DNA of 25,983 nucleotides from a virus, in IMG/VR virus record IMGVR_UViG_3300042691_044710, positions 1 to 25,983 of that record. One strand, 5' to 3'. The notes beneath the pieces were generated by a model. That model had not been told where the DNA came from. It searched no databases and saw only the letters and a program-made list of their open reading frames with translations. Position 1 is the stretch's first letter, and each line of letters starts with the position of its first letter. The position numbers and the translations under genes were made by a program. Below are positions 8,194 to 17,700 of the stretch, in pieces.

Positions 8194-8235
8194 AAAGAAA
8201 GCTCACCTAAATTTGGTGAGCTTCTTTATTTTTCA
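8194..8235 (+). terminator. Rho-independent terminator after the tail tube gene
   Basis: GCTCACC (8201-8207) pairs with GGTGAGC (8215-8221) around a 7-base loop, with A-rich/T-rich flanks that extend the stem through a one-base bulge. A T-rich tract follows. It ends the tube transcript just before the next promoter motif. Confidence 0.8.
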
Positions 8236-8236
8236 T

Positions 8237-8250
8237 ATATTTATATCCGA
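8237..8250 (+). promoter_or_regulatory. Putative late promoter, copy 5 (degenerate)
   Basis: ATATTTATATCCGA keeps the eight-base core but departs from the AYAAA tail of the motif. It starts two bases after the tube terminator and 39 bases before the ATG at 8276, which would re-start transcription into the baseplate genes. Confidence 0.5.
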
Positions 8251-8275
8251 ATATAAAAGTTATTAAATAAAGATT

Positions 8276-9001
8276 ATGGATCAAACTTTCAATTTTCCAA
8301 CAGAAGAAATCGAATTACCGTCAAAAGGTTTAATATATCCTGAAGATAATCCTTTATCAAGTGGTAAAGTTATTATGAAATATATGACTGCAAAAGAAGA
8401 AGATATTCTTACTAACCAGTCTTATATACAAAAAGGTATTGTTTTAGACAAACTATTACAATCTTTAATTGTATCAAAAATTAATTACAATGATCTAGTT
8501 GTTGGAGACAAAAATGCTATTATGGTAGCAGCTCGAATTTTAGGTTATGGAAGTGATTATTCTTTTGAATATAGTGGTCAAGAATATACAGTTGATTTAA
8601 CTAAAATAGATAATAAACCGTTTGAACATTCTAATAAAGGTATTAACGAGTTTAATTATACTTTACCGTCAACAGGCGTAAACATTACTTATAAAATCCT
8701 AACTCATGGTGATGAACAAAAAATTCAAGCTGAGATAGACGGTTTTAAAAAAGTTAATAAAAATGCTTCTGTTGATTTATCTACACGATTAAAATATTTA
8801 ATAACATCTGTTGGGGGAGATCGAGATCCTAAAACAATAAGAGAATTTGTTGATACTCAACTCTTAGCTCGAGACTCACGTGAACTAAGAAAACATATTA
8901 AAAATACCCAACCAGATGTAGATCTAACTTTTTTTCCCGACGGAAGTACCGAGCCAGTTGATGTCCCTGTCGGAATTAAGTTTTTTTGGCCTGACTTCTG
9001 A
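8276..9001 (+). CDS. Baseplate / tail-assembly protein, T4 gp26-like
   Basis: The protein matches the pattern of the T4 gp26 baseplate family: an N-terminal EIELPSKGLIYPEDNPLSSG, then KYMTAKEEDIL, a helix with GIVLDKLLQSLI, a region where the family often has a CPxC pair (here SFEYSGQEYTVDL, with no cysteines), and a C-terminal GIKFFWP close to the end. It is 241 residues; T4 gp26 is 208. In many phages the gene at this position, between tube and tape measure, makes a tail-assembly chaperone. Its last 41 bases after ATG 8961 overlap a second reading frame. It is followed at once by that frame and then the tape measure. Confidence 0.75.
   Translation: MDQTFNFPTEEIELPSKGLIYPEDNPLSSGKVIMKYMTAKEEDILTNQSYIQKGIVLDKLLQSLIVSKINYNDLVVGDKNAIMVAARILGYGSDYSFEYSGQEYTVDLTKIDNKPFEHSNKGINEFNYTLPSTGVNITYKILTHGDEQKIQAEIDGFKKVNKNASVDLSTRLKYLITSVGGDRDPKTIREFVDTQLLARDSRELRKHIKNTQPDVDLTFFPDGSTEPVDVPVGIKFFWPDF
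8928..9001 (+). other. Possible programmed +1 (or -2) frameshift window
   Basis: The +1 frame is open from 8928, just after a TAA at 8925-8927, to the zero-frame TGA at 8999-9001. Two T7 runs lie inside it, at 8929-8935 (read ACT TTT TTT CCC) and 8981-8987 (read AAG TTT TTT TGG). At either run a tRNA-Phe could re-pair one base forward (UUU to UUC, or UUU to UUU) and enter the downstream frame. A shift at the second run would give a fusion of about 340 residues. Simple re-initiation at ATG 8961 is the alternative. Confidence 0.35.
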
Positions 9002-9299
9002 GATCGCTTCGCAATACCGAGTTAATCTATTCACCCAAATCCATGAAATAGTATTTCATGGAAAGGGTGGATATGATTGGGAAACCATCTACAATATGCC
9101 TAGATGGTTAAGGCAATTTACTTTTAATAAACTTACAGAACATTATAAACAAGAAGCAGATGCTCAATCTAAAGCTTCTCAAAAATCAACAACTTCTACA
9201 TTAATAGATCCATCAGGAAAAATTAATAGAGAAAATTGGAAAGATGTTCAAGTTCCTAAAAAAATTACCGCGGGTCCTTCTAAAGTTAAATATAAATAA
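8961..9299 (+). CDS. Overlapping second-frame protein, putative tail-assembly chaperone partner
   Basis: From ATG 8961 this frame gives 112 residues (a TTG directly upstream could also serve). Its first 41 bases overlap the gp26-like gene in the +1 frame. The core, QIHEIVFHGKGGYDWETIYNMP followed by WLRQFTFNKLTEHY, resembles small proteins encoded after gp26 in T4-like marine phages and recalls the downstream part of tail-chaperone frameshift products. The end is Lys/Thr/Ser-rich and looks disordered. No ribosome-binding site is visible at ATG 8961. It may be made separately by coupled translation or as the C-terminal half of a frameshift fusion. A gp51-like hub-assembly role is a possible alternative name, not proven. 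Confidence 0.65.
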   Translation: MSLSELSFFGLTSEIASQYRVNLFTQIHEIVFHGKGGYDWETIYNMPRWLRQFTFNKLTEHYKQEADAQSKASQKSTTSTLIDPSGKINRENWKDVQVPKKITAGPSKVKYK

Positions 9300-9314
9300 A
9301 AGTTATACTTTTTA

Positions 9315-9328
9315 ATATTTATAACAAA
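9315..9328 (+). promoter_or_regulatory. Putative late promoter, copy 6 (tape measure)
   Basis: ATATTTATAACAAA begins 27 bases before the tape-measure ATG at 9342 and matches the motif perfectly. Confidence 0.65.
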
Positions 9329-9341
9329 ATATACTTAATAA

Positions 9342-12044
9342 ATGGCATTATCAGCAGACGACGCAGCAAAATTACAGCAGAAATTGCAAGAAATTGAACG
9401 ATTATCTCGTTTATTAGGGGCTAATATTAATACTGTTAATTTACAACCTTTAGAAGAAAATGCTGGTAATATTGAAGCTATTTTTGAAAGATTAACAAAT
9501 CAAGCAGCTGGATTAGGTGAAGAAACTGATTATTTAGTATCTAATTTTCAAAAACTAGTTGGAGAAATTAAAAAATCAGGTTCAGGAATTAATGAAAGTA
9601 CTAAAGGTCTTAGAGCTCTTAGTAGTATAACTGAGAAAATTTCTAGTTATCAAAAAGGTTATAATAATCTATCTTCTAAAGAAATATCTGAACTTAAAGA
9701 TAAAGTTAAAATTGAAACAGATAGATTAAAAATAGCTAAAAATACTTTAAAAGAAGAAGCTATAGAATTAAGTCAAAAAATTCGATATGGTAATCTTACA
9801 CCTAAACAACTTCAAGTTGAACAAGAAAAATTAGCTAAAATAATTATAGCTAGAAAAAATATAAGACAACTTCTTGAAAATGAAGATATTACTTTAGGTG
9901 AACTTAATAATAAATTAGATATAGCTGAAAAAGAAGCTAAACGTATTGAAAAAGCATTAGGTCTTACTGGTGCTGCTTTAAAAGGAATATCTAAAATCCC
10001 TATTTTAGGAGATCTTGTTGATACACAAGAAGCTTTAAAAGCAGCTTCAGATGCTGCTAGAGATGGAGCTGGTAAAATAGGTGCTATGGGAGCGGCTATA
10101 GGTTCTATGGGTAAAAGTCTTGTATCAAACTTAAATGATCCTTTAGTAGTAATAGGATTATTAACAAAAGGATTTTTAGCTTTTATTAATTTATTAACAG
10201 AAGCAGATAAATCCACAGGTGAACTAGCTAAAGGTATGAATATGTCATACAATGATGCTAGTAAGTTAAGAGGACAATATGCTGAAATAGCAAAAAACGC
10301 TCATGATAGTTATATAACTGTAAAAGGTTTACAAGAATCTCAATTAGCTATAGCTCAAACATTAGGTACAACAGCTAAATTAAATGAACAGGATTTAAAA
10401 ACGTTTACTAAATTAAGAGATCAAGCTGGTTATACTAATGAAGAATTAGCAGAAATACAAAAATTAACATTAGCAGTTGGTGGTAACTTAGAAGGTAATG
10501 TTAAAAGTTTCGCGGGTACTGTAGCTAAATTAAATCTACAAAATAAATTAACAATTAATGAAAAACAATTATTAAAAGATGTTTCTAAAGTATCTGATAG
10601 TATCAAATTATCTGTAGGAGGAACAGCTGAAGCTATAGCTACAGCTGCTTTTAAAGCGAAACAATTTGGTATAAATTTAGAACAAGCGGATAGAATGGCG
10701 GAAGGATTACTCAATTTTGAGGAATCAATGACTAATGAAATATCTGCTCAATTATTAACAGGTAAAAATATTAATTTAGAACATGCTCGTTTATTAGCAT
10801 TAAATGGAGACATAGCAGGAGCATCAGCTGAAATTTTATCACAAGTAGGAGGAACAGCGGAATTTAGTAATATGAATCGAATCCAACAAGAAGCAATAGC
10901 TAAAGCTGTTGGATTAAGTAGAGATGAATTAGCAAAATCATTAATTGAAAGAGAAGCGTTACAAAAAATTGGAGTTAAAGATGCTGAAGAAGCAGAAAAA
11001 AAATATCGTATTTTAAGACAAACAATGACCGCTGAAGAAGCGGCTAAAGCATTAGGAGATGAAGCTTATGCTAGACAATTAGAACAAACCACAGTAGCTG
11101 AAGATTTTAACCAAATAATTTTACAATTAAAAGAATTATTTATTCCTATTGCTCAACAATTACTTCCTAAAATTAAGGAACTTTTAGGACCAGAAGGTGG
11201 TGTTCAATCTTTAGTAGATAAGATAAAAAGTAGTTTTGATACAATATTAACTGTTGTTGAAGTTATAGCAGCGGTCATCGGAGTAAAAATGGTAGCTGGC
11301 TTAGTATCATCAGTAGCTCAAGCTGTTAAATTAGTATCAACTTTAGGTCAAGCTAATACTGGTGGAGGAATGGGAGGAGGACCTAGTGGTGGACCTGGTG
11401 GAGGCGGTGGAGGAATGTTTGGGGATGGTCTTGGAGGTCTTTTTAAAGGTGGAAGAGCGGGGAAATTAGCTAGAGGTAAAGCATTAAGAGGAGCAGGAAA
11501 ATTAGCTAAAGGAGCTGGATTTTTATCTTTACTAGGAGCTGGGTTAGATTTAGGTACTAATTTAATGGATCCAAATAGATCAACAGGAAACGCTTTAGCT
11601 AAAACTTTAGATCAAAATAAATTTATGGCTTTAGGAGCAGGAATTGGTTCTATAATTCCTGGTTTAGGTACAGTTGTTGGAGCCGGAATTGGCGGTTTAG
11701 CAGATTTATTTTTAGGAGATTCAACTCAAATGGTTGAAGATGCTCTTATTAGCAGTAATGGTTTAGTAGTAGGTAAATATAACAGAGGTCAAATTAAACC
11801 TATAGCACAAGGAAGACCAGATGATAATGTAATATTTACAACAAATAATGTTTCAAATAATACTAATACAGATAATAGTGAGTTAGCTAGAGAAATGAGA
11901 GAAATAAAAGCAATACTAGCTGATACATTAAATGTAGATAAACAAATGGTAGCTATTAGTATGGCTAGTAAATCTCCATCTATTATAATGGATAGTACTA
12001 GTGTCGGTACAGCTATTAATATAGGTACTTATTCAATACAATAA
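9342..12044 (+). CDS. Tail tape measure protein
   Basis: This protein sets tail length and lies inside the tube. The order is typical: a long charged helical region (about residues 95-210, many Lys/Glu heptads), hydrophobic helical segments around 240-285, a helical middle domain (about 300-620), a hydrophobic stretch near 640-670, a Gly-rich hinge at about 674-694, then Lys/Ala/Gly-rich and hydrophobic helices (about 715-795, including GSIIPGLGTVVGAGIGG). The Asn/Asp-rich C-terminus may face the tail tip. At 900 residues it is longer than T4 gp29 (590), which predicts a longer tail if the helical rule of about 0.15 nm per residue applies. It is expressed from its own late-promoter motif and follows the chaperone-like pair. 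Confidence 0.85.
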   Translation: MALSADDAAKLQQKLQEIERLSRLLGANINTVNLQPLEENAGNIEAIFERLTNQAAGLGEETDYLVSNFQKLVGEIKKSGSGINESTKGLRALSSITEKISSYQKGYNNLSSKEISELKDKVKIETDRLKIAKNTLKEEAIELSQKIRYGNLTPKQLQVEQEKLAKIIIARKNIRQLLENEDITLGELNNKLDIAEKEAKRIEKALGLTGAALKGISKIPILGDLVDTQEALKAASDAARDGAGKIGAMGAAIGSMGKSLVSNLNDPLVVIGLLTKGFLAFINLLTEADKSTGELAKGMNMSYNDASKLRGQYAEIAKNAHDSYITVKGLQESQLAIAQTLGTTAKLNEQDLKTFTKLRDQAGYTNEELAEIQKLTLAVGGNLEGNVKSFAGTVAKLNLQNKLTINEKQLLKDVSKVSDSIKLSVGGTAEAIATAAFKAKQFGINLEQADRMAEGLLNFEESMTNEISAQLLTGKNINLEHARLLALNGDIAGASAEILSQVGGTAEFSNMNRIQQEAIAKAVGLSRDELAKSLIEREALQKIGVKDAEEAEKKYRILRQTMTAEEAAKALGDEAYARQLEQTTVAEDFNQIILQLKELFIPIAQQLLPKIKELLGPEGGVQSLVDKIKSSFDTILTVVEVIAAVIGVKMVAGLVSSVAQAVKLVSTLGQANTGGGMGGGPSGGPGGGGGGMFGDGLGGLFKGGRAGKLARGKALRGAGKLAKGAGFLSLLGAGLDLGTNLMDPNRSTGNALAKTLDQNKFMALGAGIGSIIPGLGTVVGAGIGGLADLFLGDSTQMVEDALISSNGLVVGKYNRGQIKPIAQGRPDDNVIFTTNNVSNNTNTDNSELAREMREIKAILADTLNVDKQMVAISMASKSPSIIMDSTSVGTAINIGTYSIQ

Positions 12045-12057
12045 TTTAAAAATAATC

Positions 12058-12071
12058 ATATTTATAATAAA
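12058..12071 (+). promoter_or_regulatory. Putative late promoter, copy 7
   Basis: ATATTTATAATAAA begins 31 bases before the ATG at 12089 and matches the motif perfectly. It would drive the baseplate genes that follow with no further motif copy up to the terminator at 18609. Confidence 0.65.
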
Positions 12072-12088
12072 CTAAAAAATTACATACA

Positions 12089-12415
12089 ATGGGACTTAAA
12101 GACATGCTTCTTAATCAAGGTACTCCACTTTCTTATGGAAATGGAGCTACTCCTATCACTAACCAAGGTGCAACCCAGCAATCAAAATTACATGCTGACG
12201 GAAATACAGCTGGATATTCTTTAGATGGATCTGACTTTCAAGATGTAAATTCTGCTTATCAACAATATAATGATGGTGTTGGGAACTTTTTACCTCAACC
12301 TTCAGGATTAGACATAAATGGTCAAGTACCTGTAGGTCCATTAAGTGATCCTAATGTACCTTCTATTAATAACTCTTTTTCACAAGGTCAGTATTTGAAT
12401 AACTTACCTGGATAA
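12089..12415 (+). CDS. Small Asn/Gly/Gln/Pro-rich protein of unknown function (108 aa)
   Basis: The product is 108 residues, rich in Asn, Gly, Gln, Pro and Ser, with few charges after the first ten residues and no cysteine. It begins MGLKDMLLNQGTPLSYGNG. The composition suggests an extended or partly disordered polypeptide rather than an enzyme. It is the first gene of the baseplate run, has a promoter motif 31 bases upstream, and its stop is two bases before the next start. A minor baseplate component or an extended arm is plausible from place, but no family is recognised. Confidence 0.65.
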   Translation: MGLKDMLLNQGTPLSYGNGATPITNQGATQQSKLHADGNTAGYSLDGSDFQDVNSAYQQYNDGVGNFLPQPSGLDINGQVPVGPLSDPNVPSINNSFSQGQYLNNLPG

Positions 12416-12417
12416 TT

Positions 12418-14451
12418 ATGGGTCTTATAAACCTTAGAACTAATCTAAAGGACCTAAAATTTGGAAATGATGAATCTGGTGGAGGAAGTAGTAAACAACC
12501 GTTTATTCAAACTCGTATCCCAGCTACAGATGAGCCACTACAGACTAATATATCAGCTAACGCTAGTTTAAATGTCTCTGTTAATAATCTTGGTCAATCA
12601 TTACCAAATATATTAGGCTCAGCAGCTATTGGAGCTGGTGGTGGAGCTTTATTTGGTGGTGGAGTTGGCGCAATAGTTGGTGCTGGAGTAGGTCTAGGTT
12701 TAGGCATAGCTGGGGCTATTGAAACAAATGACTTTAGTGTAGGAGTAAAAGCAGATGCTAGTCTAAAATTTCCTGTTGCTGGAACTGGAGGTCCTGATTT
12801 TTTACTTCGTGGTGGACTTTTATTACCTAATATTATAGCTAATGACGCGGCAAGATTAACAAAATATTTTGCTAGTACAGAGGGTGTTTTATTTTCTGTT
12901 AAACAAAATTTACTCTCTAGATTAGCAGTTAAAACACAAGCTAGTCCTATTTTATTAAATGAAGGAATATATACTCCTATTAGTACTTTATCTCAAGTTG
13001 TAGGTAATGCTTTTGGTTTACATGTTAATAAACAAGGCTTAAATCCATTCGGAGGATTTTTAGGCCTCACAACATACTCAGATGTAATAAAAGATAAAAT
13101 TTTACCTGAAGAAACTAATAGATTAATTCAATTAACTAATGATAAAATTAGTAGTGGTTTAGATGATGTAAATATCTTATCTTATGGTGGTGGTCCAAAT
13201 TCTTTTTTAGGTATAGGAAAAACAAATATTAGTTTTGCTACAGGTAATACTGGTGCTCCTTTAAAAGTAAGTAATGCTACAACAGATACAACTTTAGATT
13301 ATAAAGAATTAGATCAAATTTCTAATGATACTAGTTTTGGAAAAAGTATTAATTATATTAATATAATTGATTTTAGACAAAGTTTAAAAAATATAGTATC
13401 AAAGGCTCCATCATATGACCCAGGTAAAAATAAAACATTAGAAACTAGAACAAATTTAGGAGATCCAGGAAACTCAAGCATCTCCGGGAAAAAACCAGTT
13501 AGTTATACTAATGGTTATTCTAATGTTGATGTATCATTTGGGGCGGCTACTGCTAATTCATATGATAAAATAAACGCTTTACCCATTTATAGAAGTACAA
13601 ATGAAAGTTTTGTAGCTCCCAATTTAAATCCAAATACTTATTCTGATTTGGTTAATTTTAGGATAGGAGTTATAGATAATGATGTTAGTGATACTAATTT
13701 AGCTAAGATAGATTATATTCATTTTAGAGCATTTTTAAATACAATAAACGATTCATATGATGCTACTTGGAATCCTGTAAAATATATAGGAAGAGGTGAA
13801 AACTTCTACACTTATAGTGGGTTTGACAGAAAAGTTTCATTATCATGGACTGTAGCCGCTCAATCAAAAGCTGAACTTATCCCAATGTATAAAAAATTAA
13901 ATTATCTAGCCTCTCTTTGTGCCCCAGATTATAGTAGTTTTGGATATATGAGAGGAAATATAGTTAAATTAACTATAGGAGGATATTTTTATGAGCAACC
14001 AGGTATTATAACTAGCATTAGTTATGAGATGAATGATGAAAATACATCTTGGGAAGTAGGAATAGATGATAATGGTGATATTGATAATTCTGTTAAACAA
14101 TTACCTCATATAATTAAAGTTAATAATTTTAACTTTATACCGATTCATCAGTTTGTTCCAAGAAAACAACAAAATAAATTCAGAGGAATTGATGGTGAAG
14201 ATACAGGATTTATTAGTAGTTATGGAGATGAAAGATTTATAGCTTTACAAGGAGCAGATAAGGATGGAGTGACTAATACCGCTTATAATTCTGCTTTAGA
14301 TATAGCACAAGACAAAGCTTTATCTAAGTTTAATGGTTTAATTAACTCATCACCTCCTTCAGATAACGCTGTAGAACCTACTCTAACATTAGAAGAACAA
14401 TTAGGAATAGAACCATTACCTGGTACTTTTGCTAGTGATACAAATCGATAA
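12418..14451 (+). CDS. Baseplate tail-tube initiator, T4 gp48/gp54-like, with long N-terminal extension
   Basis: The C-terminal part (about residues 433-551) has a tube-like fold pattern as in T4 gp48/gp54: YIHFRAFLNTINDSY, then YIGRGENFYTYSGFDRKVSL, a helix with AELIPMYKKLNYLASLCAP, and IVKLTIGGYFYEQPGIITSI. Such proteins join the baseplate hub to the first tube ring. The protein is 677 residues, about twice T4 gp48 (364) or gp54 (320). The extra N-terminal half holds a Gly/Ala/Val-rich hydrophobic segment (about 62-100) that could cross or insert into a membrane, and a region (about 105-200) of mixed strands. It sits between the tape measure and a gp53-like gene. The family call is moderate; the N-terminal role is unknown. 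Confidence 0.62.
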   Translation: MGLINLRTNLKDLKFGNDESGGGSSKQPFIQTRIPATDEPLQTNISANASLNVSVNNLGQSLPNILGSAAIGAGGGALFGGGVGAIVGAGVGLGLGIAGAIETNDFSVGVKADASLKFPVAGTGGPDFLLRGGLLLPNIIANDAARLTKYFASTEGVLFSVKQNLLSRLAVKTQASPILLNEGIYTPISTLSQVVGNAFGLHVNKQGLNPFGGFLGLTTYSDVIKDKILPEETNRLIQLTNDKISSGLDDVNILSYGGGPNSFLGIGKTNISFATGNTGAPLKVSNATTDTTLDYKELDQISNDTSFGKSINYINIIDFRQSLKNIVSKAPSYDPGKNKTLETRTNLGDPGNSSISGKKPVSYTNGYSNVDVSFGAATANSYDKINALPIYRSTNESFVAPNLNPNTYSDLVNFRIGVIDNDVSDTNLAKIDYIHFRAFLNTINDSYDATWNPVKYIGRGENFYTYSGFDRKVSLSWTVAAQSKAELIPMYKKLNYLASLCAPDYSSFGYMRGNIVKLTIGGYFYEQPGIITSISYEMNDENTSWEVGIDDNGDIDNSVKQLPHIIKVNNFNFIPIHQFVPRKQQNKFRGIDGEDTGFISSYGDERFIALQGADKDGVTNTAYNSALDIAQDKALSKFNGLINSSPPSDNAVEPTLTLEEQLGIEPLPGTFASDTNR

Positions 14452-14462
14452 TAATTAAAATA

Positions 14463-14789
14463 ATGAATCGATATCAAGACATACCTATTATAAAAATTGA
14501 TAATAAAACATGTTATCAAACAACTCGTTATCCTGAGGTACCATTATCAAATAATGATATTTATGTTTATACAGTTCAGGGAGATAGATTTGATGTCTTA
14601 GCTTCTCAATATTATAAAGATAGTTCTTTATGGTGGATTATATCTATAGCAAATACTGCTATAGCTGGTACTTCTTTACCTTCAGATTTACCTCAAAATT
14701 CTTTAGTTATACCTGAAGGCAAACAAATTCGAATACCAGCTGATTATCCTGGGGTATTAAATAGTTTTAAATCAATAAATAATTTATAA
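14463..14789 (+). CDS. Baseplate wedge protein, T4 gp53-like (LysM-like)
   Basis: The 108-residue protein contains a LysM-like fold from about residue 30 to 95: YVYTVQGDRFDVLASQYY, then SSLWWIISIANTAIAG, and a closing strand VIPEGKQIRIP. T4 gp53 (196 residues) and P2 gpX are baseplate or tail proteins with this domain; there it serves as an assembly joint rather than for peptidoglycan binding. The WW-I-I-AN motif is characteristic. The gene follows the tube-initiator gene by 11 bases and its stop is one base from the hub gene. It is shorter than T4 gp53 and consists of little more than the LysM domain. Confidence 0.75.
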   Translation: MNRYQDIPIIKIDNKTCYQTTRYPEVPLSNNDIYVYTVQGDRFDVLASQYYKDSSLWWIISIANTAIAGTSLPSDLPQNSLVIPEGKQIRIPADYPGVLNSFKSINNL

Positions 14790-14790
14790 A

Positions 14791-17700
14791 ATGAATATAT
14801 TTGGTGAAGGATTTCCTAAAGAAATAATAGATCAAATTGAAATAAGACAAAAAGCTTATAGCTATGGTTATGGAAAAAATAATTTTAATAGATTTGAAGG
14901 TAGTTATGTCTACACTAACGCTAAAACAGCTTGGTGTAAGTTAGTTTCATCTGCTAATATTGATAATATTAACTTAATAAATAATTCTATTATAAGAGAT
15001 TTAGGTTTCACAAATGGAGACCAAATAGCTAGAGATTTTATATTATTTAATGGTACTACTCCGTCTTCATCATTAGATGGAAAATTTGGATTAGGATATG
15101 GAGATACTAAAGGATTTGGAGCTTATAATAGTTGGGGAATACAAAACGCTGATTTTGGTTTTAGACCAATGGCTGGTATAACCTCAGTTACAGTTAAACA
15201 TAAAAATAGAGGTTCTATTAGAGCAGCATCTGTTAATATTAAAGCATGGGATAAAGCAACTTTTGAGATCATTGATATTTTATATTTACGTTTAGGTTTT
15301 TCTGTTCTTTTAGAATGGGGAAACTCAGTTTACTTAGAAAATAGAGATGCTGTTCTTCAACAAAATGTTAATAATAGTTTAGCTAATGAATTTTTAAAAG
15401 CAGATTTAACTTATAATGAATTTTTAGCTAAAATTAAAAAACAACAATTAAAATCATTTGGAAATTATGATGCTATGTTTGGTAAAGTGACTAATTTTCA
15501 TTGGTCATTTAATCAAGATGGTAGTTATGATATAGTTTTAGATTTAATTAGCGCTGGTGATGTTCTTGAATCTTTTAAAGTGAAAGGAAATGCTTTAGCA
15601 GTTTCTGATACATCTACAACTACCTCAGGTACAGAAACTGATAAACCAGTTGATTTAGAAACAAGAGATATTTATAAAGTTTTAGCTAAATATGCTCCTA
15701 CAAATGATATAGCTAATTATCTATATAAAGCATCTTTAGTGTTTCAAGCTGATCATCAAGGTCACGCCAGTGGTACAAACTATTTATATAATTATTCATT
15801 TAAAACAGATCCTAATACATATTGGACTCCAACAACTGGAGATTTCGATAAGGCCAAAAATAGTTCTTCTCGTAAAAAAGATATATGTTTTGTAGTGTCA
15901 ACTACAGTTACTTCTTCTTCTGATAATTCTACTAAATATAATGCTGAAACTAATTATTTTATAAGATTAGGCAATCTTCTTAAATTTATACAAGAAGGAA
16001 CAATGTATAAAGTTAAAAATCAAAAAGGAAAAGAGCAGCCTCTTTTGTTATTTGATTATGATTTTGATAATTTTATGCATGTTCCTCCTCAAATGATGAG
16101 TTATGACCCATCAGTTTGTATGGTAAGAAGAAAAGTAACATTTCCTGGACCTCCAGGTAGTGCTAATATTGTAGATGAAAGTGAATATTTCCAATACAGT
16201 GGTTATATAGATCAAGCATCTGAAGTACGAGCTGATTTCGCTGAAGAATTTATGGTTGGTAGTTTAGATGAAGTAGGTAAAATAATGAATATATATGTTA
16301 ATTTTAGATATATTTTAACTAAATTACAAGAATCAACAAATGCTGACACCAATGAATTAAAATTAATAGATTTTTTAAAAAGTATTTTATCTGGTATAAA
16401 TGGAGCTTTTGGTGGTTATAGTAAACTAGAATTATTTATAGATGAATCAACTAATGAAGTAAAAATAATAGATCAAAATCCTTTACCATCTAATAAAAAA
16501 GCTATAGAATATATAAATCCAACATATAAAAATTCTAATCTTCCTGAAATTCCTACAAATTATGCTTTATTTGAATTATATGGTTACACTAAAAGAGATA
16601 ATGTTGATTATGAGAAAACTACTATAGTACAAGATTTTAAATTTAACACAGAATTAACTCCTGAGTTTTCTACTATGATTAGTGTATCTGCTACTAGTAG
16701 AGGAAATGTTGTAGGAGAAAATAATACAGCCTTATCTAAATTAAATTTAGGATTAACAGATAAATATAAAACAGAAATAAATGGAGGAGGAGCACTTTTA
16801 GATTCATCAGCTCAAGATATAAAAACAAAATTAAAAGAAGATAAAGAAAAAGCTGAGGAAGAATATTGTAATTTTGTAAGAAATTTAGTTGATTATTTAA
16901 GACATTTATTTTATGGAACATATATTCCTCAAGAAATTCAAGATAATAAAGGCGCATTTTCTATCTACTCAAATCTCTATAAAAAAGTTCAAAAAACTAT
17001 AAATGATTATAATAGTTATGATGCTTCAACTAATTCTTTTAAGAATCTAACTAAATTCCAACCAGGGACAGGTTTTATACCTTTTAATTTATCATTAACA
17101 ATAGATGGATTATCAGGTATGAAAATAGGCTCTAAATTTTTAATTGATGGCTCATATTTACCTTCAAATTATCCTGAGACAGTTGATTTTCTTATTAAAA
17201 GTATCACTCATGAAATAAAAGATAATAAATGGACTACTAATTTAGAATCATATTGTATAGCCCAAGGAGACTCATCATATTCTACTCCTAAAAGAGAATC
17301 AACTGTTGAAAACAAAAAATCAGAATCAAGTTCTAAATCAAATTCTAATCGTGATAAAAACACAAATACTAAAAATAGAGGAGATTTCTTTTCTTGGGTT
17401 AGAGGCCCATATGCTGAACCAGATGATAATTTTTCTAATAATGGTTATGCTGTAGCTGTTTTAAAAGGTACAGTTAGAGATAAATTTACTCAAAAGGCAA
17501 GTACAAATCCTCCAACTTTAAAAGCAGGATATCCAAAAACTGTTACTAGTAGTAGAGGAAAGCCAATAGTGACTGAAAAATATACCACAGTAGATTATAC
17601 CTCAGCTGAATTTGAACAACAACTTAAAGATATTTTAAAAGGCATAGGTGCTATAAGTACTCCAGGTAATATAATATTTATGAAAGCATGGCGACAAGCA

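Noticed and set aside
8929-8935. The heptamer T TTT TTT as a -1 slippery site.
   Set aside because: A -1 shift there meets a stop (TGA at 8959-8961) after eight codons and does not reach the downstream frame. Only +1 or -2 does.
9812-10714. Open frames on the - strand opposite the tape-measure gene, and others opposite the sheath, hub, helicase and nrdB genes.
   Set aside because: They lie fully opposite confidently identified genes, have no promoter-like or spaced start signals, and show no recognisable domain. They are shadow frames.
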